Shown: positions 1 to 9,283, counted from the first letter of the stretch. The stretch: 64,000 nt of DNA from Caenimonas aquaedulcis (GCF_015831345.1 NZ_JADWYS010000001.1:124001-188000); one strand, 5' to 3'. Translations and numbers: made by a program. The notes: generated by a model from the letters alone, not told the origin.

Positions 1-1176
1 TCGGCCTGGGAAGTCATCACCGAGCGCGTCAACCAGTACATGGGCGCGTTCCTGATCCTCTCGGGCCTCATGATCGGCGTGTTCTGTGCGCTCGACGGCA
101 TCCTTTTCTACGTGTTCTTCGAGGCCACGCTGATCCCGATGTACCTGATCATCGGCATCTGGGGCGGCCCGAACAAGATCTACGCGGCGTTCAAGTTCTT
201 CCTCTACACGCTGCTCGGCTCGCTGCTGATGCTGATCGCGCTGGTATTCCTCTACACGAAGTCCGGCGGCAGCTTCGACATCGCCGTGTGGCAGAAGCTA
301 CCGCTCGGGGCCAGCGCGCAGACCCTGCTGTTCTTTGCGTTCTTCGCGGCATTCGCGGTCAAGGTGCCGATGTGGCCGGTGCACACCTGGCTGCCGGACG
401 TGCACGTGGAGGCGCCCACCGGCGGCTCGGCCGTGCTGGCCGCGATCATGCTGAAGCTCGGCGCATATGGCTTCCTGCGCTTTTCGATGCCCATCGCCCC
501 CGATGCCGCGCGTGAATGGGCCTGGCTCATGATCGCCTTGTCGCTGATCGCGGTGATCTACGTGGGCCTGGTCGCGATGGTGCAGCAGGACATGAAGAAG
601 CTCGTGGCCTATTCGTCCGTCGCGCACATGGGCTTCGTCACGCTGGGCTTCTTCATCTTCAACGACCTCGGCGTGGCTGGCGGCATTGTGCAGATGATCG
701 CGCACGGCTTCGTGTCCGGCGCGATGTTCCTGTGCATCGGCGTGCTGTACGACCGCGTGCACTCGCGGGAGATCGCAAGCTATGGCGGCGTGGTCAACAC
801 CATGCCCAATTTCACCGCCTTCGCGCTGCTGTTTTCCATGGCCAATTGCGGCCTGCCGGCCACCGCCGGGTTCGTGGGCGAGTGGATGGTGATCCTCGGC
901 GCGGTCAAGGCGAATTTCTGGCTCGGCCTGGGCGCGGCGACGGCGCTGATCTTCGGCGCGGCCTACACGCTCTGGATGTTCAAGCGCGTGTATCTCGGGC
1001 CTGTCGCGAACGACCACGTCCGCGAACTCACCGACATCAACCCCCGCGAGTTCCTGATGCTCGGCATGCTCGCCGTCGCGGTGCTCGTGATGGGCGTGTA
1101 CCCGAAGCCGTTCACCGACGTGATGAACGTCTCCGTGGCGGAATTCCTCAAGCATGTGGCTGCGTCCAAACTCTAA
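1..1176 (+). CDS. nuoM: NADH-quinone oxidoreductase subunit M (5' end outside window)
   Basis: This is a membrane subunit of respiratory complex I and one of its three antiporter-like proton-pumping subunits. The reading frame is open from base 1, before the first internal ATG at 40, so about 100 N-terminal residues are missing; 391 residues remain of a usual 490-500. What remains is almost entirely hydrophobic helices. The conserved core with the WLPDVHVEAPTGGS segment (about residues 130-145) is characteristic of the NuoL/M/N family, where buried Lys/Glu/His residues carry protons. nuoN follows after 12 bp, the normal order at the end of a nuo operon. The identification is secure; only the start is unseen. 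Confidence 0.97.
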   Translation, partial: SAWEVITERVNQYMGAFLILSGLMIGVFCALDGILFYVFFEATLIPMYLIIGIWGGPNKIYAAFKFFLYTLLGSLLMLIALVFLYTKSGGSFDIAVWQKLPLGASAQTLLFFAFFAAFAVKVPMWPVHTWLPDVHVEAPTGGSAVLAAIMLKLGAYGFLRFSMPIAPDAAREWAWLMIALSLIAVIYVGLVAMVQQDMKKLVAYSSVAHMGFVTLGFFIFNDLGVAGGIVQMIAHGFVSGAMFLCIGVLYDRVHSREIASYGGVVNTMPNFTAFALLFSMANCGLPATAGFVGEWMVILGAVKANFWLGLGAATALIFGAAYTLWMFKRVYLGPVANDHVRELTDINPREFLMLGMLAVAVLVMGVYPKPFTDVMNVSVAEFLKHVAASKL

Positions 1177-1188
1177 GAGCTGAAATCC

Positions 1189-2676
1189 ATGCTGGACAAA
1201 TCAAGCCTCATCACCCTCGCGCCCGAAATCGTGCTGCTGGCACTCGCGTGCCTCGTCTCCCTGGTCGACCTGGGCGTGAAGACCCGCCTGCGCAACCTCA
1301 CGTACCTCCTGACCATGGCCACGCTGGCCGCGGTCGCGTGGCTCACCGCAGGTTATGCCGTGCAGGACCAGACGCTCTACGCCTTCGGTGGCATGGTCGT
1401 GAGCGACCCCATGGGCAACTGGCTGAAATTCTTCGCGACCGTCGCAATGATGGTCTGCCTGGTCTACGGTCGGCCGTACGCGGCGGACCGCGACATGCTG
1501 CGGGGCGGCGAGATGTTCATCCTCGCGATGTTCTCCCTGCTGGGCATCTTCGTGATGATCTCGGGCAGCAACTTCCTCGTGATCTACCTCGGCCTGGAAC
1601 TGCTCACGCTGTGCAGCTACGCGCTCGTCGCGCTGCGCCGGGACAACGCCACCGCGACCGAAGCGGCCATGAAGTACTTCGTGCTCGGCGCAATGGCCAG
1701 CGGCTTCCTGCTCTACGGCCTGTCGATGCTCTACGGCGCCACCGGTTCGCTGGACATCGGCACGGTGTTCAAGATCGTCAACTCGGGCCAGGTGAAGCAC
1801 CAGGTGCTCGTGTTCGGCCTCGTGTTCATCGTGTCCGGCCTCGCGTTCAAGCTGGGCGCCGCACCATTCCACATGTGGATCCCGGATGTGTACCAGGGCG
1901 CGCCCACATCGGTCACGATCATGATCGGCAGCGCGCCGGAGCTCGCCGCCTTCGCGATCTGCATCCGCCTGCTGGTGGAAGGCCTGCTGCCGCTCGCGCT
2001 CGACTGGCAGCAGATGCTGATGCTGCTCGCCATCGCGTCGCTTGCCATCGGCAACCTGGCCGCCATCGCGCAAACCAACCTCAAGCGCATGCTGGCGTAC
2101 TCCACCATCGGCCAGATGGGCTTCGTGCTGCTGGGCCTGCTGTCCGGTGTGGTGAACGGCAACACCTTGTCCGCCGCCAACGCGTACAGCTCGGCGATGT
2201 TCTACATCATCACCTACGTGCTCACCACGCTCGCGAGCTTCGGCATCATCCTGCTGCTGGCGCGTGAAGGTTTCGAGAGCGAGGAGATCTCCGACCTCGC
2301 GGGCCTGAACCAGCGCAGCCCTCTCTATGCGGGCGTCATGGCGGTGTGCCTGTTCTCGCTGGCCGGCGTGCCGCCGCTGGTCGGCTTCTACGCGAAGCTG
2401 GCCGTGCTCCAGGCGCTGGTCGCCTCGGGCCAGACCTTGTACATCGCGCTCGCCATCTATGCGGTGATGATGTCGCTGATCGGCTCCTTCTACTACCTGC
2501 GTGTGGTGAAGGTGATGTACTTCGACGAACCCATCACCGCGTCCACCGTGTCCGCCCCGATGGACGTGCGCGTCGTGCTCACGCTCAACGGCGCACTGGT
2601 GCTGGTGCTGGGGATCGTTCCCGGCGGACTGATGACCCTGTGCGCGCAGGCCATCATCAAGACGCTGGCCACCTGA
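1189..2676 (+). CDS. nuoN: NADH-quinone oxidoreductase subunit N
   Basis: This is the last subunit of the 14-gene complex I operon, an antiporter-like proton-translocating subunit in the inner membrane. The 495 residues fit the family length. It has about 14 hydrophobic segments, an internal [19 protein letters not shown] stretch (about residues 222-240) typical of the proton-channel helices of NuoN, and a later [16 protein letters not shown] segment. It starts 12 bp after the nuoM stop, which indicates translational coupling. The DUF2818 gene that follows 34 bp downstream is a usual betaproteobacterial companion. Nothing unusual is seen. Confidence 0.98.
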   Translation: MLDKSSLITLAPEIVLLALACLVSLVDLGVKTRLRNLTYLLTMATLAAVAWLTAGYAVQDQTLYAFGGMVVSDPMGNWLKFFATVAMMVCLVYGRPYAADRDMLRGGEMFILAMFSLLGIFVMISGSNFLVIYLGLELLTLCSYALVALRRDNATATEAAMKYFVLGAMASGFLLYGLSMLYGATGSLDIGTVFKIVNSGQVKHQVLVFGLVFIVSGLAFKLGAAPFHMWIPDVYQGAPTSVTIMIGSAPELAAFAICIRLLVEGLLPLALDWQQMLMLLAIASLAIGNLAAIAQTNLKRMLAYSTIGQMGFVLLGLLSGVVNGNTLSAANAYSSAMFYIITYVLTTLASFGIILLLAREGFESEEISDLAGLNQRSPLYAGVMAVCLFSLAGVPPLVGFYAKLAVLQALVASGQTLYIALAIYAVMMSLIGSFYYLRVVKVMYFDEPITASTVSAPMDVRVVLTLNGALVLVLGIVPGGLMTLCAQAIIKTLAT

Positions 2677-2710
2677 AGGCGGCCGCCTTCGCGGCAGCCC
2701 CGGCTCGAAG

Positions 2711-3007
2711 ATGTCCCAGACCGCCTCCATCTGGATCGTGATCGCGCTCGCGGCAATGGCGGCGAACCTGCCGTTCATGAACGAGCGGCTCTTCGCGGTC
2801 GTTCCGCTCGCCGGGGACAAGCCCCTGGCAGTGCGATTCGGCGAACTCGTCGCCATGTACTTCGTCGTGGGCGGCATCGGCCTCCTGCTGGAAAACCACG
2901 CGGGCCAGATCGCGCCGCAGGGTTGGGAGTTCTACGCCGTGACGGGCGCGTTCTTCATCACCCTGGCGTTCCCGGGCTTCGTGTGGCGTTACCTGCACCG
3001 GCGTTGA
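2711..3007 (+). CDS. DUF2818 family small membrane protein
   Basis: This 98-residue protein has an N-terminal hydrophobic helix (residues about 5-22), a central hydrophobic helix (about 40-60) and a C-terminal one (about 73-90) ending in basic residues. It matches DUF2818, a family known mainly from its position directly after nuoN in Burkholderiales; no biochemical role is established. The position, co-directional and 34 bp after nuoN, suggests co-transcription with complex I and a possible accessory or assembly role. That role is inference from context only. Confidence 0.9.
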   Translation: MSQTASIWIVIALAAMAANLPFMNERLFAVVPLAGDKPLAVRFGELVAMYFVVGGIGLLLENHAGQIAPQGWEFYAVTGAFFITLAFPGFVWRYLHRR

Positions 3008-3011
3008 AGCG

Positions 3012-3584
3012 ATGTCCGACGACAAACACCTGATCGAAGAAAAGGTCTCCAGCCAGGAGATCCTGAAGGGCCGCTTCCTGCATGCCTTCCGTGACGTCGT
3101 GCGCCTGCCCGACGGCAGCGAAACGACCCGCGAGTTCGTGATCCACCCCGGTGCGGTGATGGTCATCCCGATGCTCGACGACGGGCGGCTGGTGCTGGAG
3201 CGCCAGTTCCGCTATCCGATGGGACGGGTCATGATCGAGTTCCCGGCCGGCAAGCTCGACCCCGGCGAGGACATCCTCACCTGCGCGAAGCGCGAATTGC
3301 TGGAGGAGACGGGCTACGTGGCGCGCGAGTGGGCCCGCGCCGGCGTGCTGCACCCGGTGATTTCCTATTCCACCGAATTCATCGATGTCTGGTTCGCACG
3401 CGGCTTGACGTTGACGCAGGCCACGCTGGACGAGGGCGAGTTCCTCGAGGTGTTCACGGCGACGCCTGCCGAAGTCATCGACTGGTGCCGCACGGGCGCG
3501 TTGACGGACGCCAAGTCCCTCACGGGCGCGCTGTGGCTGCAAAACGTCCTGTCGGGCGTATGGAAATTGGATTGGCGCACATAA
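3012..3584 (+). CDS. NUDIX hydrolase, ADP-ribose pyrophosphatase type
   Basis: This 190-residue NUDIX enzyme is predicted to hydrolyse ADP-ribose or a related nucleoside diphosphate sugar. The full Nudix box GX5EX7REXXEEXGX is present at residues 80-102 (GKLDPGE ... RELLEETGY), including the metal-binding glutamates. The N-terminal part (VIHPGAVMVIPML, about 44-55) resembles the beta-strand arrangement of ADP-ribose pyrophosphatases. It starts 4 bp after the DUF2818 stop, so it is probably at the tail of the nuo transcript. This suggests a link to NAD turnover, but the substrate is not proven by sequence. Confidence 0.9.
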   Translation: MSDDKHLIEEKVSSQEILKGRFLHAFRDVVRLPDGSETTREFVIHPGAVMVIPMLDDGRLVLERQFRYPMGRVMIEFPAGKLDPGEDILTCAKRELLEETGYVAREWARAGVLHPVISYSTEFIDVWFARGLTLTQATLDEGEFLEVFTATPAEVIDWCRTGALTDAKSLTGALWLQNVLSGVWKLDWRT

Positions 3585-3591
3585 TCCGGCC

Positions 3592-4029
3592 ATGAAGGTC
3601 CTGAATCTCCAGTGCTCTCATGCCCACGGTTTCGAAGGCTGGTTCGCCTCCGAAGACGACTTCCAGTCGCAGCTCTCGCGCGGTCTCATCGAGTGCCCGA
3701 TGTGCGGCGATACCGCGGTCGTCAAGCTGCTCAGCGCGCCACGCCTGAACCTGGGTGCCGCCGAGCCCTCCACATCCAGGGAAGTGATGACCACGCCCGA
3801 CGTATCCTTGCAGGCCGCGTGGCTGAAGATGGTTCACCAGGTGATGGTCAACACGGACGATGTGGGCGAACGTTTTGCCGAGGAAGCACGGCGCATCCAC
3901 TACGGCGAGGCCGAAGCGCGCGGCATCCGCGGCCAGGCCTCGCGTGAAGAGACCGAGGCTTTGCTGGATGAGGGCATCGGTGTGATGCCCCTGCCGATTC
4001 CCAAGGCGCTCAAGGGCCCGGTGCAATAG
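3592..4029 (+). CDS. DUF1178 family protein with zinc-ribbon-like N-terminus
   Basis: This 145-residue protein belongs to DUF1178, which is widespread in proteobacteria and has no assigned function. Cys8 and the CPMC pair (Cys35, Cys38) near the N-terminus look like a partial metal-binding knuckle; the rest is helical and charged, and the C-terminus ends in a proline-rich tail. The start ATG lies only 6 bp after a CATAAT hexamer (3580-3585), so a leaderless transcript is possible. It otherwise follows the NUDIX gene by 7 bp. The next gene is convergent, with a 1-bp gap. Confidence 0.85.
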   Translation: MKVLNLQCSHAHGFEGWFASEDDFQSQLSRGLIECPMCGDTAVVKLLSAPRLNLGAAEPSTSREVMTTPDVSLQAAWLKMVHQVMVNTDDVGERFAEEARRIHYGEAEARGIRGQASREETEALLDEGIGVMPLPIPKALKGPVQ

Positions 4030-4030
4030 C

Positions 4031-5182
4031 CTAGTCGTCCAAACCGCTCATGCCCTTGCGGTGGGGCAGCACCTTCGCCCCCGCGATGCGGAACAGCACG
4101 GCACCGGGCCAGGCCAGCGCGCCGTTCTGCTTGCCGCTGAAGAACACGCCATCGGTCTTCGCGAGGTATCGCTTTCTCGCCTTGGGCCCGCGCGCGTCGG
4201 CCGGATCGATGACCTCGCATACGGCGGTGCCCTTGCGCACGTGCGCGCCCTTTTCGACCAGGTAGACCAGGATGCCGGTCGACGTGCAATAGCCCACGTC
4301 CATCCCGGGGATCGGCGTCACGGGCGCCTTGAGCGCCGGCAGCTTGCCCGCACGCCCCGCGATGATCCCGCGGCGCACCAGGTGGCGGTACAAGTTGCGC
4401 GCGTCCGACTCGCCGATGGCATGGCTCACGTCGTGCTGGCTGCGAAGTTCGACGGTGGCGCTCAGGCACGCCTGCGGGATCGCGGCCGACGGAAAGCGGT
4501 CCGCCAGCTTCGCCCACAGCGCGCCGTTGACGCCGGAGAAGGTGGAAGTCTGCGGATAGGGATCGTTGTAGAGCGTCGCCTCGGCGCCGAGATCCGCGGC
4601 GAGGGTCTCCGCGGGGCCCGGGTAATCCCGCTTCGAGAGGAAGAGGTGCAGCACCGCATCGAGGTCGCAGTGCAGGTCCAGCACGATGTCGGCGTCGATG
4701 GAGAGCTTCATGATCTCCACGCGCAGCGCCTGCAATTCGTTCTGCGGTTTCATGTCCGCGAGCGTCGCGAGCGCGGCCTTGCGGATCATCGCGACGTTGT
4801 CCTGCGCGTCGCGACCGAGCTTGGCGCCGACCTGCACGGCGACCGCGTCCGACAGGTCCAGCCAGTTGCGGTTGAAGTTCTCGCGGCCGAGGAAGTCGTA
4901 GCGGCCCAGGTGGTTGTTGCCCGCGAGCTGCGCGAGTCCGATCGGGTTGACCGTGGGCACGACGACGATCTCGCCCTGGATCAGCCCCTTGCGGTCGGCC
5001 TCGACCAGCATCGGCATGAGATGGTGCAGCGCCATCGCGCCGGGCAGTTCGTTCGCATGGATCGCGGCCTGCAGGTAGGCCTTCGGGCGCGCGCCAACCT
5101 TGCCGAAACGGAAGTAGGTGACGCTGCGCGAGGTGCCCGGCGTCATGCAGGGCAGGGTGATGGATCGCTTCGAATGGGGCAT
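4031..5182 (-). CDS. M14-type succinylglutamate desuccinylase/aspartoacylase family deacylase
   Basis: This 383-residue zinc hydrolase belongs to the AstE/AspA branch of the M14 carboxypeptidase superfamily, which cleaves N-acyl groups from amino acids or related small amides. The zinc-binding HxxE motif is at His42-Glu45 (IHANELPG), and a later DLHCD motif has His171 as the third ligand. A C-terminal biotinyl-lipoyl-like beta domain (about residues 290-370, with GAHVRKGTAVCEVIDPAD) is typical of the family. The substrate cannot be read from the sequence. It lies 20 bp downstream of the PAS-LuxR gene on the same strand and may be co-transcribed with it. Confidence 0.88.
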   Translation of the reverse strand: MPHSKRSITLPCMTPGTSRSVTYFRFGKVGARPKAYLQAAIHANELPGAMALHHLMPMLVEADRKGLIQGEIVVVPTVNPIGLAQLAGNNHLGRYDFLGRENFNRNWLDLSDAVAVQVGAKLGRDAQDNVAMIRKAALATLADMKPQNELQALRVEIMKLSIDADIVLDLHCDLDAVLHLFLSKRDYPGPAETLAADLGAEATLYNDPYPQTSTFSGVNGALWAKLADRFPSAAIPQACLSATVELRSQHDVSHAIGESDARNLYRHLVRRGIIAGRAGKLPALKAPVTPIPGMDVGYCTSTGILVYLVEKGAHVRKGTAVCEVIDPADARGPKARKRYLAKTDGVFFSGKQNGALAWPGAVLFRIAGAKVLPHRKGMSGLDD

Positions 5183-5202
5183 GGAAATCCTGGGAAAGAA
5201 AG

Positions 5203-5748
5203 TCAGGCGCCGGCCATCAGCTTGTGCACGAGGTCGGCGGTGGTGGACGCCTTGTACTTGCGCATCAGCCGCGCCCGGTAGATCTCCACCGTGCGGTGGC
5301 TGATCGCGAGCGTCTTGCCGATTTCCTTGGACGTGAGGCCGTCCAGCAGGCGCGCGGCGACCTCGCGCTCGCGTGCGGTGAGCTCAGCCTTGACCGGCCG
5401 CTGCGAGCTCAGGTCCTCGAAGGCCCAGATGCCGGACTCGTGGGGCGCCTCGCGATTGAGCGCCCGTCCCGTGACGTGGCACCAGAAGACCTCGCCGTTC
5501 GCGCGCTTCATGATGCGGTCGTCCGCGTAGTGCCCCTTCGCATTGAGGATGGGCGCCATCCGCGCGCCGAGGCGTTCGTACTCATCCGCGCTCGGGTAGA
5601 GCACCTGGAAGGACTGGCCGATCAGCACCTCCCGCGAGGCGCCGAACATCTCGCACAACTGCTGGTTGCAGTCCACAATGGCGCGGTTGCGGGACATGCA
5701 CAGGCCGACCGGGGCCAGCTTGAAAGCCAGGCTGTAGTCAACGTCCAT
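5203..5748 (-). CDS. PAS domain-containing LuxR-type transcriptional regulator
   Basis: This is a 181-residue DNA-binding regulator. The N-terminal PAS fold (about residues 5-110, including the typical QLCEMFGASREVLIGQS segment) probably senses a small molecule or redox state. The C-terminal LuxR/FixJ helix-turn-helix (about 120-178, ELTAREREVAARLL through TVEIYRARLMRKY) binds DNA. It is divergent from scoA-scoB across a 131-bp gap that contains an imperfect 22-bp palindrome, so regulation of the CoA-transferase genes and of itself is likely. That is inferred from arrangement. There is no receiver domain, so it is not an orthodox response regulator. Confidence 0.9.
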   Translation of the reverse strand: MDVDYSLAFKLAPVGLCMSRNRAIVDCNQQLCEMFGASREVLIGQSFQVLYPSADEYERLGARMAPILNAKGHYADDRIMKRANGEVFWCHVTGRALNREAPHESGIWAFEDLSSQRPVKAELTAREREVAARLLDGLTSKEIGKTLAISHRTVEIYRARLMRKYKASTTADLVHKLMAGA

Positions 5749-5768
5749 GGTGCTTACCTTTACGAGGA

Positions 5769-5790
5769 ACTACGTAACTCATTAGGTAGT
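5769..5790. promoter_or_regulatory. Imperfect palindrome between the PAS-LuxR gene and scoA (candidate operator)
   Basis: The arms ACTACGTAA (5769-5777) and TTAGGTAGT (5782-5790) are inverted, match at 8 of 9 positions, and are separated by CTCA. The element sits 21 bp upstream of the regulator start and about 90 bp upstream of scoA. Dyads of this size are usual for LuxR/FixJ-type dimers. The assignment is by position and symmetry only. Confidence 0.5.
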
Positions 5791-5865
5791 ATCGTACCGG
5801 CATTCAGGTGGGGTTCGCCTGCGGGTTTCCCGCTACGTGCCTGCAATCCGCCGCACTGAAATTCC

Positions 5866-5872
5866 AAGGAGA
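5866..5872 (+). promoter_or_regulatory. Ribosome binding site that fixes the GTG start of scoA
   Basis: AAGGAGA lies 7 bp before a GTG at 5880. An in-frame ATG at 5808 would add 24 residues unlike any CoA-transferase N-terminus, so the GTG is the likely start. Confidence 0.8.
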
Positions 5873-5879
5873 CACTCTC

Positions 5880-6587
5880 GTGAAAAAGCTCTATCCCTCC
5901 GCCGCGGCCGCCCTCGATGGCGTGGTGCGCGACGGCCAGCTGATGGCCGTGGGCGGCTTCGGCCTGTGCGGCATCCCCGAGGCGCTGATCGAGGCGCTCA
6001 AGGCCAGCGGCACGAAGAACCTCACCGTCATCTCCAACAACGCCGGCGTCGACGGCTTCGGCCTCGGCAAGCTGCTGGAGACGCGGCAGATCAGGAAGAT
6101 GATCTCCTCGTACGTGGGCGAGAACAAGGAGTTCGAGCGCCAGTACCTCGCCAACGAGCTCGAGCTGGAGTTCACGCCGCAGGGCACGCTCGCGGAGAAG
6201 CTGCGCGCCGGCGGCGCGGGCATCCCCGCGTTCTTCACCAAGACGGGCGTGGGCACCATCGTGGCCGAAGGCAAGGAGCTGCGCGAGTTCGACGGTGAAA
6301 CCTACGTGATGGAAAAGTCGCTGGTGCCGGACGTCTCGCTCGTGAAGGCCGCGATCGCCGACAAGTCGGGCAACCTGCGCTTCAACCTTACCGCGCGCAA
6401 CTTCAACCCCGCCGTCGCGATGGCCGGCAAGGTCTGCATCGTCGAGGTCGAGAAGATCGTGGAAGTGGGCGAGCTCGCGCCCGACGACATCCACCTGCCG
6501 GGCATCTACGTGCACCGCATCGTGCTCAATGCGACACCCGAGAAGCGAATTGAAAAGCGGACTATTACCGAGAAAGCGGGAGCGTAA
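5880..6587 (+). CDS. scoA: 3-oxoacid CoA-transferase subunit A
   Basis: This is the alpha subunit of a succinyl-CoA:3-oxoacid (or 3-oxoadipate) CoA-transferase, which moves CoA from succinyl-CoA to a 3-oxoacid such as acetoacetate. The 235 residues from the GTG start match the family. The glycine-rich GGFGLCGIPEALI segment near residue 25 is the family I subunit A signature. Subunit B follows 3 bp downstream, giving the usual two-gene heteromeric enzyme. The choice between acetoacetate and 3-oxoadipate as substrate cannot be made from sequence alone; no beta-ketoadipate genes are nearby, so ketone-body use is favoured. Confidence 0.93.
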   Translation: MKKLYPSAAAALDGVVRDGQLMAVGGFGLCGIPEALIEALKASGTKNLTVISNNAGVDGFGLGKLLETRQIRKMISSYVGENKEFERQYLANELELEFTPQGTLAEKLRAGGAGIPAFFTKTGVGTIVAEGKELREFDGETYVMEKSLVPDVSLVKAAIADKSGNLRFNLTARNFNPAVAMAGKVCIVEVEKIVEVGELAPDDIHLPGIYVHRIVLNATPEKRIEKRTITEKAGA

Positions 6588-6590
6588 ATC

Positions 6591-7226
6591 ATGCCTTGGA
6601 CCCAGGACCAGATGGCCGCGCGCGCGGCGCAGGAACTCGAGGACGGCTTCTACGTCAACCTCGGCATCGGCATCCCCACGCTCGTCGCCAACTTCACCGG
6701 CGACAAGGAAGTGTGGCTGCAGTCGGAGAACGGCATGCTCGGCATCGGCCCGTTCCCGACCGACGACAAGGTCGACGCCGACCTCATCAACGCCGGCAAG
6801 CAGACCGTGACGACCATCAAGGGTTCGTCGATCTTCGGCAGCCACGACAGCTTCGCGATGATCCGCGGCGGCAAGATCAACCTGTCCATTCTCGGCGCCA
6901 TGCAGGTAAGCGAGCACGGCGACCTCGCCAACTGGATGATCCCCGGCAAGATGGTCAAGGGCATGGGCGGCGCGATGGACCTCGTCGCGGGCGTGAAGCG
7001 CGTGATCGTCCTCATGGAGCACGTCGCGAAGAAGAAGGACGGCACCGAGGACATGAAGATCCTCCCGAAGTGCACGCTGCCGCTGACGGGTGTCGGCGTG
7101 GTCGATCGCATCATCACCGACCTCGCCGTGATGGACGTGACGCCGCAGGGCCTGAAAGTCGTCGAGCTCGCGCCCGGCGTGACGCGCGAACAGCTGCAGG
7201 CCAAGACGGGCGTCCAGCTGCATTGA
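6591..7226 (+). CDS. scoB: 3-oxoacid CoA-transferase subunit B
   Basis: This is the beta subunit of the family I CoA-transferase, 211 residues. The catalytic glutamate of the SENGMLG motif (Glu46) is present; it forms the glutamyl-CoA thioester intermediate. The glycine-rich [11 protein letters not shown] segment (about residues 25-35) is also typical. It follows scoA by 3 bp, and its TGA overlaps the TTG start of the next gene in a TTGA, suggesting a three-gene transcription unit under the divergent PAS-LuxR regulator. Confidence 0.95.
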   Translation: MPWTQDQMAARAAQELEDGFYVNLGIGIPTLVANFTGDKEVWLQSENGMLGIGPFPTDDKVDADLINAGKQTVTTIKGSSIFGSHDSFAMIRGGKINLSILGAMQVSEHGDLANWMIPGKMVKGMGGAMDLVAGVKRVIVLMEHVAKKKDGTEDMKILPKCTLPLTGVGVVDRIITDLAVMDVTPQGLKVVELAPGVTREQLQAKTGVQLH

Positions 7227-8602
7227 GCTCCGCCTCCGCGCTCGCCGGCCTCTGGCAGCTTGCCGGGCTGCCGGGGGAGGCGCTGGACTTCGCGGAGTTG
7301 GCCGGTAGCGATCCGGTCCTGCCTTCGTCCTTCGCGGTGGGAGCGGCGGCGCAGTCCACCATCGCCGCCGCAGCCCTCGCGGCTTGCGAACTCGGGCACC
7401 TGCGGGGAGCACCGCGCCAGCAGGTCAGCGTCGACATGATGCACGCCGCGCTCGAGTGCATCGGCTGGTTCAGCATCGACGGCCGCGTGCCCGACCCCTG
7501 GGACAAGTTCTCCGGCCTCTATCGATGCGCCGACGGGTGGGTGCGTGTGCATGCGAACTTCCCGCATCACCGGGACGGCGCATTGAAGCTGCTCGGGCTC
7601 GAGCCCGCGGCCGCGGATCGCGCGATGGCGGAGCAGGCCATGCTGTCGTGGAACGCCATCGATTTCGAAAGTGCCGCTGCGGCATCGGGCCTGGTGGCGA
7701 CCGCGCTGCGCAGCTTCGAGGCGTGGGACGCATCGCCGCAAGGCGCGGCGATTGCGTCGCAGCCTTTGTTCACGATGGACCGGATCGGCGACGCGCCGCC
7801 GCTGGCGCTGCCCCCGTTGCGGGCGGAACAGCGCCCCCTGGAAGGGATCAGGGTGCTCGACCTCACACGCATCCTCGCGGGCCCCGTCGGCGGCCGCGCG
7901 CTCGCGGCTTATGGCGCCGACGTGATGCTCGTGAATTCGCCGCACCTGCCCAACATCGAGGCCATCGCCGACACCAGCCGCGGCAAGCGGTCCGCGCATG
8001 TGGACTTGCGCACGGCGCAAGGGCGTGCGGACATGGACCTGCTGCTCGAGGGCGCTTATGTGTTCATCCAGGGGTATCGCCCCGGGGGACTGGCCGCCCT
8101 CGGCTACGGTCCGCGGGAAGCCGCGGGCAGGCGGCCCGGCCTCGTGTATGTGTCGCTCAGCGCCTATGGCACGCAAGGACCCTGGGCGACCAGGCGCGGC
8201 TTCGATTCGCTGGTGCAAACCGCCATGGGGTTCAACCTGGCGGAAGCCCGGGCATTCGGCTCGGACACCCCGCGCCCCTTGCCGATGCAGATCCTTGACG
8301 AGGCCACGGGCTGCCTCATCGCGATGACCGCGGCCGCTGCGCTGCACCGCCAGCAGCGCGAGGGTGGCAGCTGGCATGTCCAGCTGTCCCTGGCGCAAAC
8401 CGGGCAGTGGCTTCGCGAACTCGGCCGTGTCGAGGGCGGGCCTTCCGCAGCCCGGCCCTCGATGCAGCCTTACCTCGAAACCGTGCGTTCCGGGTGGGGC
8501 GAATTGGCCGGTGTGCGTCACAGCGCGCAACTGTCGCGCACCCCGGCGGCGTGGGTGCGCCCGTCGATGCCGCCAGGGAGCCATCCGCCCCGTTGGGACT
8601 GA
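7223..8602 (+). CDS. Family III (CaiB/BaiF) CoA-transferase with unusual domain order
   Basis: This 459-residue protein is called from a TTG that overlaps the scoB stop by 4 bp; no upstream in-frame ATG gives sense outside scoB. Residues about 205-400 carry the normal N-terminal half of a CaiB/BaiF CoA-transferase: [16 protein letters not shown], then an IQGYRPG stretch, then RGFDSLVQ with Asp328 in the place of the catalytic aspartate. The first 200 residues instead resemble the family's second half (a [18 protein letters not shown] segment), so the order appears permuted. The reaction is transfer of CoA between organic acids; the substrate is unknown. It is probably co-expressed with scoAB. 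Confidence 0.82.
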   Translation: MSSASALAGLWQLAGLPGEALDFAELAGSDPVLPSSFAVGAAAQSTIAAAALAACELGHLRGAPRQQVSVDMMHAALECIGWFSIDGRVPDPWDKFSGLYRCADGWVRVHANFPHHRDGALKLLGLEPAAADRAMAEQAMLSWNAIDFESAAAASGLVATALRSFEAWDASPQGAAIASQPLFTMDRIGDAPPLALPPLRAEQRPLEGIRVLDLTRILAGPVGGRALAAYGADVMLVNSPHLPNIEAIADTSRGKRSAHVDLRTAQGRADMDLLLEGAYVFIQGYRPGGLAALGYGPREAAGRRPGLVYVSLSAYGTQGPWATRRGFDSLVQTAMGFNLAEARAFGSDTPRPLPMQILDEATGCLIAMTAAAALHRQQREGGSWHVQLSLAQTGQWLRELGRVEGGPSAARPSMQPYLETVRSGWGELAGVRHSAQLSRTPAAWVRPSMPPGSHPPRWD

Positions 8603-8764
8603 GCAGTAGGGATCCCGCGCCACGCGCGCGGGCGGTTGGCGTTCGGCTGCTGGGGAAGCGCGCCGACAGGCGCTGTGCCCCTGCGCCTGCACATCCGCAG
8701 CGGCGCCCGGTGGAATATCCCTCCATCAACTCGCGCAAATCCGCGCGCGAACCGGAGAAACGCT
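8603..8764. other. 162-bp intergenic region without a recognised gene
   Basis: This GC-rich spacer lies between the CoA-transferase and the small exported protein. A GGGATCCC with a nearby GCGCGCGGG can form weak hairpins, but there is no T-run. The only clear signal is GGAG at 8754-8757, 7 bp before the GTG start of the next gene. Confidence 0.5.
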
Positions 8765-9283
8765 GTGAACCTCACGAAGTCCCTCTTGCTGTGCGGCCTG
8801 CTCGCAGGCGCCTCGATGCAGGCCATGGCCTGCTATACCGTCTACGACCGCGCTGGCCGCGTCGCCTGGCAGGGCGACCAGCCGCCGGTGGACATGAGCC
8901 TGCCGCTGCACCAGGCGCTGGGCGCCCGCTTCGAAGCCGGCAGCAGCATGGTGTTCGACGCGTCGACGAGCTGCCCGTCCGTGATCACCGCCTCCCGCCT
9001 CGCGCCGGCGCGCGTCGGCTCGACGCTGATCACCGACCAGCGCACGGCGCAGGCGATGAACGTGCCCTTCAAGCCCATGATGGGCGGCCTGGCCCTCGTG
9101 GAGCCCCGCGATGCGCGGATGGAGCCCGGCGTGACGGTCCTGCCCTCGCAGACCTTCGCGCAGGCCCGGTCGGCCACGCAATCCATGGGCGCCGGTCCGG
9201 CCATCATCCGCGCCCCCGGCTCGGCCATGATCACCGAGTTGCGCGACCAGCCGACGGCCGTGAGCCAGTTCTCGCCGCGCTGA
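8765..9283 (+). CDS. Hypothetical exported protein
   Basis: The protein has 172 residues from a GTG preceded by GGAGAAA at good spacing. The first 22 residues (MNLTKSLLLCGLLAGASMQA, then MA) form a clear Sec signal peptide. The mature part starts with CYTVYDRAGRVAWQG, which recalls a conserved small periplasmic family of Burkholderiales in which a short beta-strand with a Cys follows the signal. I cannot assign a function. It stands alone, 126 bp before the GIN-domain gene. An ATG-less upstream extension to 8636 has no signal-peptide character and is rejected. Confidence 0.75.
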   Translation: MNLTKSLLLCGLLAGASMQAMACYTVYDRAGRVAWQGDQPPVDMSLPLHQALGARFEAGSSMVFDASTSCPSVITASRLAPARVGSTLITDQRTAQAMNVPFKPMMGGLALVEPRDARMEPGVTVLPSQTFAQARSATQSMGAGPAIIRAPGSAMITELRDQPTAVSQFSPR

